Positions 5,899-7,862 of a stretch of 7,862 nt of DNA are shown here, piece by piece (position 1 is the first letter of the stretch; every line of letters starts with the position of its first letter). Under the pieces are notes generated by a model. That model was given only the letters and a program-made list of their open reading frames with translations. It was not told where the DNA came from and did not search any database. The DNA lies in the NCBI GenBank assembly GCA_009702725.1, contig WLHM01000050.1, positions 1-7,862 on the forward strand. Direction: 5' to 3'. Source of the DNA: Actinomycetota bacterium (GTDB lineage Bacteria; Actinomycetota; Actinomycetes; S36-B12). Position numbers and translations under genes: made by a program.

Positions 5899-6813
5899 TT
5901 ACGGTTTGGCGTCCTTGCGCTTGACCACCGCGTCGTACACCACCCGCCGTGGAATGCCCGCGGCCTTAGCCACTTCGGCAATAGCGGTGCGGCGATCAAC
6001 CCCATGCCCCTCACGGGCCAGTACCGCTTCGACTTGGGCCTCTTCAGTGTCGAGACCCACCGCCGCGCGCCGCTCTTCGGCCGAGGCCCCAGACACAACC
6101 ACGGTGATCTCACCCCGCACCCCGAGCTCGGCCCACTGCACGAGATCGCCCAAGGCGCCGCGCTTGACTTCCTCGTAGGTCTTGGTGAGTTCACGGCATA
6201 CCGCCGCCTGCCGACCACTCCCCAGGCTTTCAGCAAGGGCGCGCAGCATAACCTCGAGTCGATGGGGGGCTTCGAAGAAAACCATCGTGCGCGGCTCATC
6301 GATCAACTCGCGCAGCCGTGTTGAGCGCTCACCCGCTTTTCGTGGCAAGAAACCTTCGAAGCAAAATCGATCAACGGCTAGTCCTGACAGAGCCAGTGCG
6401 GTTAACACTGCTGACGGCCCTGGAAGCGCTGTGACGTGCACCCCGCGGGCCACCGCTTCGCTAACGACACGAAAGCCTGGATCGCTGACAATCGGCATCC
6501 CCGCGTCGGTCACCACAATGACTGTGCCACCCGCGGCGGCGATATCTACAAGTTCAACCGCGCGTTCGCGCTCATTGGCATCGTGGTAGGAAAGTACGCG
6601 CCCCGAAATCTCTACTCCGAGTGCCGATACGAGGCGGCGTAGGCGGCGGGTGTCTTCGGCGGCTACTACATCGGCAGTGGCCAATAGGGCACGCAGGCGC
6701 GGGGATGCATCATGGTCGTTACCAAGTGGTGTGGCGGCGAGCACTACCTGCCCGATCTTGTGCTCCGGCCCGGTGCCCGGATCCAGATTGGGTCCTTCAT
6801 TACCGGTAGCCAC
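5899..6813 (-). CDS. rsmI: 16S rRNA (cytidine(1402)-2'-O)-methyltransferase
   Basis: RsmI uses SAM to methylate the 2'-hydroxyl of C1402 in the decoding centre of 16S rRNA. It belongs to the tetrapyrrole (SAM-dependent uroporphyrin-III type) methylase fold. Visible motifs in order are VVLAATPLGN near the N-terminus, AAEDTRRLRRL, LSYHDANERER, VVTDAGMPIVSDPGFRVV, TALPGPSAVLTALALSGL, FEGFLPRKAGER and MVFFEAPHRLEVML, followed by CRELTKTYEEV and a small C-terminal helical domain (GVDRRTAIAEVAKAAGIPRR). The frame stays open far upstream, to 7071, but that stretch overlaps the divergent pmt coding sequence and has no RsmI similarity. GTG at 6813 is chosen because GGGAGGA (6821-6827) lies 7-8 nt upstream, giving 304 aa with about 20 residues before the first strand, close to the usual family length of 280-290. 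It is the first gene of the operon; metG begins 9 nt after its stop. Confidence 0.95.
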   Translation of the reverse strand: MATGNEGPNLDPGTGPEHKIGQVVLAATPLGNDHDASPRLRALLATADVVAAEDTRRLRRLVSALGVEISGRVLSYHDANERERAVELVDIAAAGGTVIVVTDAGMPIVSDPGFRVVSEAVARGVHVTALPGPSAVLTALALSGLAVDRFCFEGFLPRKAGERSTRLRELIDEPRTMVFFEAPHRLEVMLRALAESLGSGRQAAVCRELTKTYEEVKRGALGDLVQWAELGVRGEITVVVSGASAEERRAAVGLDTEEAQVEAVLAREGHGVDRRTAIAEVAKAAGIPRRVVYDAVVKRKDAKP

Positions 6814-6820
6814 CTGCACA

Positions 6821-6827
6821 TCCTCCC
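6821..6827 (-). promoter_or_regulatory. Ribosome-binding site of rsmI
   Basis: The minus strand reads GGGAGGA, followed by TGTGCAG and then GTG at 6813-6811. This near-consensus Shine-Dalgarno at standard spacing fixes the rsmI start. Another in-frame GTG two codons earlier (6819) is too close to the motif to be used efficiently. Confidence 0.75.
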
Positions 6828-6844
6828 AAATCAGTAATGGCGCA

Positions 6845-6858
6845 TACGATGACGCCCA
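6845..6858 (+). promoter_or_regulatory. Putative leaderless promoter (-10 box) of pmt
   Basis: TACGAT at 6845-6850 matches the actinobacterial TANNNT -10 element and lies 7 nt upstream of ATG 6858, so the transcript could begin at or next to the start codon. There is no Shine-Dalgarno before that ATG. No recognisable -35 is present, which is common in actinobacterial promoters. Motif-based inference only. Confidence 0.4.
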
Positions 6859-7862
6859 TGGCTGCGGTATTGGTGTCGGCGACAGCCCCCCGGCGTGACA
6901 TTGAATCCCTCCCAGAACGCCTTCGCCAGCCAATGCCCTCATCGGGCCTAAAGGGTTGGATCGGGCCGCTAGCTGTCGGCCTTGTCGGGGCCATCTTGCG
7001 ACTTTGGGATCTTGGCCGGCCCCATTCTTTTGCCTTCGATGAGACTTATTACCCCAAAGAAGCACTGTCACTTCTCAAATACGGCTACGAACGCGCGATC
7101 ATTGATAATGCCAACGACATAATTCTTAAATCGGACGGCAACTGGCAGGCGCTAAATCTTTTCAAGGATTCCCCCGCGTTTGTGGTGCACCCACCACTTG
7201 GCAAGTGGACGATTGCCGTCGGTGAATACGCCTTCGGCGCGACTCCATTTGGTTGGCGCATTTCGGTAGCTGTGCTCGGAGTTCTCGGCATCATCATGCT
7301 CGCCCGCATCGTGCGGCGACTAACCCGCTCAGATCTAATTGGCACTCTTGCTGGCCTGTTGCTCGCCCTCGACGGTATCCATATCGTGATGAGCCGCACC
7401 GGCCTGCTCGACATGGTGCTGGCATTTTGGATTCTCGCGGCATTTGGTCTTCTAGTAATTGATCGAGATCAAACCAGAGGTAATCTCGCCGCAAAAGTGC
7501 GAGCAGCACTAGCAAATAACACCGAACCGTCAGCCGCACTGGACTCACTCGCTACGGGGTTCGGGCCAACCTTCGGGTTACGCCCGTGGCGGTGGGCCGC
7601 TGCCGTCGCACTTGGCTTGGCCTGCTCGGTTAAGTGGTCTGGTATCTGGTTCGTCGTCGCCTTTATCTTGATGACACTCGTCTGGGATGTCTCAGCTCGC
7701 CGGGCAATCGGAGTGAAACGCCCCTGGACGGCAACGGTGCTGCGCGATGCACCGCTTGCCGGCATCACTATGGTGGCCATAGTTATCGCCGTCTATTTCT
7801 TCTCCTGGACCGGTTGGTTCTTAAGTGATGACGCATACAACCGCAATTGGGCCGCGGGGCAA
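6858..7862 (+). CDS. pmt: Dolichyl/polyprenyl-phosphate-mannose--protein O-mannosyltransferase, N-terminal part (3' end outside window)
   Basis: A GT39-family membrane enzyme that moves mannose from a polyprenyl-phosphate carrier to Ser/Thr of proteins as they are exported by Sec; it acts at the outer face of the cytoplasmic membrane. 335 codons are visible and the frame runs off the window; actinobacterial homologues are about 500 aa, so roughly one third is missing. Seen are a short cytoplasmic N-terminus, a first membrane segment near residues 33-50, and the catalytic acidic pair D61-E62 in FDETYYPKEAL at the start of the first extracytoplasmic loop. HPPLGKW (111-117), SRTGLLDMVLAFW (179-191) and SVKWSGIWF (257-265) follow, with further hydrophobic segments around 135-150, 161-172, 184-201, 247-277 and 300-317. 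In-frame ATGs also occur at 6837 and 6849; 6858 is preferred because of the -10 box just upstream. It is divergent from rsmI, the same arrangement as Rv1002c/Rv1003 of M. tuberculosis. Its presence implies that some exported proteins are O-mannosylated. Confidence 0.94.
   Translation, partial: MAAVLVSATAPRRDIESLPERLRQPMPSSGLKGWIGPLAVGLVGAILRLWDLGRPHSFAFDETYYPKEALSLLKYGYERAIIDNANDIILKSDGNWQALNLFKDSPAFVVHPPLGKWTIAVGEYAFGATPFGWRISVAVLGVLGIIMLARIVRRLTRSDLIGTLAGLLLALDGIHIVMSRTGLLDMVLAFWILAAFGLLVIDRDQTRGNLAAKVRAALANNTEPSAALDSLATGFGPTFGLRPWRWAAAVALGLACSVKWSGIWFVVAFILMTLVWDVSARRAIGVKRPWTATVLRDAPLAGITMVAIVIAVYFFSWTGWFLSDDAYNRNWAAGQ

Noticed and set aside
6874..6884. Short palindrome TGTCGGCGACA near the pmt start.
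   Set aside because: It has 5-bp arms only, lies inside coding sequence and is unlike any operator I know. Expected by chance at this GC content.
1..7862. Search for tRNAs, rRNA, CRISPR repeats, insertion sequences, attachment sites and riboswitches.
   Set aside because: Nearly every base is accounted for by the listed genes, the longest gap is 44 nt, and none of these elements was visible by eye.

Overview
This window looks like part of an actinobacterial chromosome. The gene order pmt / rsmI / metG / tatD / ksgA / ispE, with pmt divergent from the rest, is a classic actinobacterial housekeeping neighbourhood that is also seen in mycobacteria and streptomycetes. The protein sequences also have an actinobacterial character: a MetRS of the streptomycete type, actinobacterial PMT motifs, and a TetR regulator with a basic N-terminal arm. 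The DNA is moderately GC-rich by eye (not computed). TTA leucine codons are used freely in several genes, which argues against a very high-GC Streptomyces-like genome. Spacing is tight, with 2-40 nt gaps and short overlaps, as in compact genomes. I cannot resolve the genus.

Left part (1-1588, + strand): the 3' end of a membrane acyl-CoA desaturase gene, followed 3 nt later by a TetR-family regulator gene. Then comes a MarR-family regulator of the urate-responsive (UrtR: HucR/PecS/TamR/MftR) type. A near-perfect 24-bp palindrome overlaps the tetR stop codon and lies just upstream of a probable leaderless marR promoter, which suggests an autoregulated switch.

Middle (1615-6813, - strand): a five-gene operon read right to left, rsmI - metG - tatD - ksgA - ispE. 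It encodes two 16S rRNA modification enzymes (RsmI for C1402, KsgA for the tandem adenines near the 3' end), methionyl-tRNA synthetase, a TatD metallohydrolase and the IspE kinase of the MEP isoprenoid pathway. The gaps are 9 nt, 2 nt, a short overlap and 27 nt, so co-transcription is likely. The rpfB gene that many actinobacteria carry between tatD and ksgA is absent. Three of these genes (rsmI, ksgA, ispE) have a better-supported start downstream of the first in-frame start codon.

Right end (6858-7862, + strand, open): the N-terminal two thirds of a GT39 protein O-mannosyltransferase, transcribed divergently from rsmI across a 44-nt region with a leaderless-type -10 box.

There is no RNA gene, mobile element, CRISPR array or long non-coding stretch. 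Most of the window is ordinary conserved sequence. The most interesting element is the UrtR-type MarR gene with its palindromic operator.
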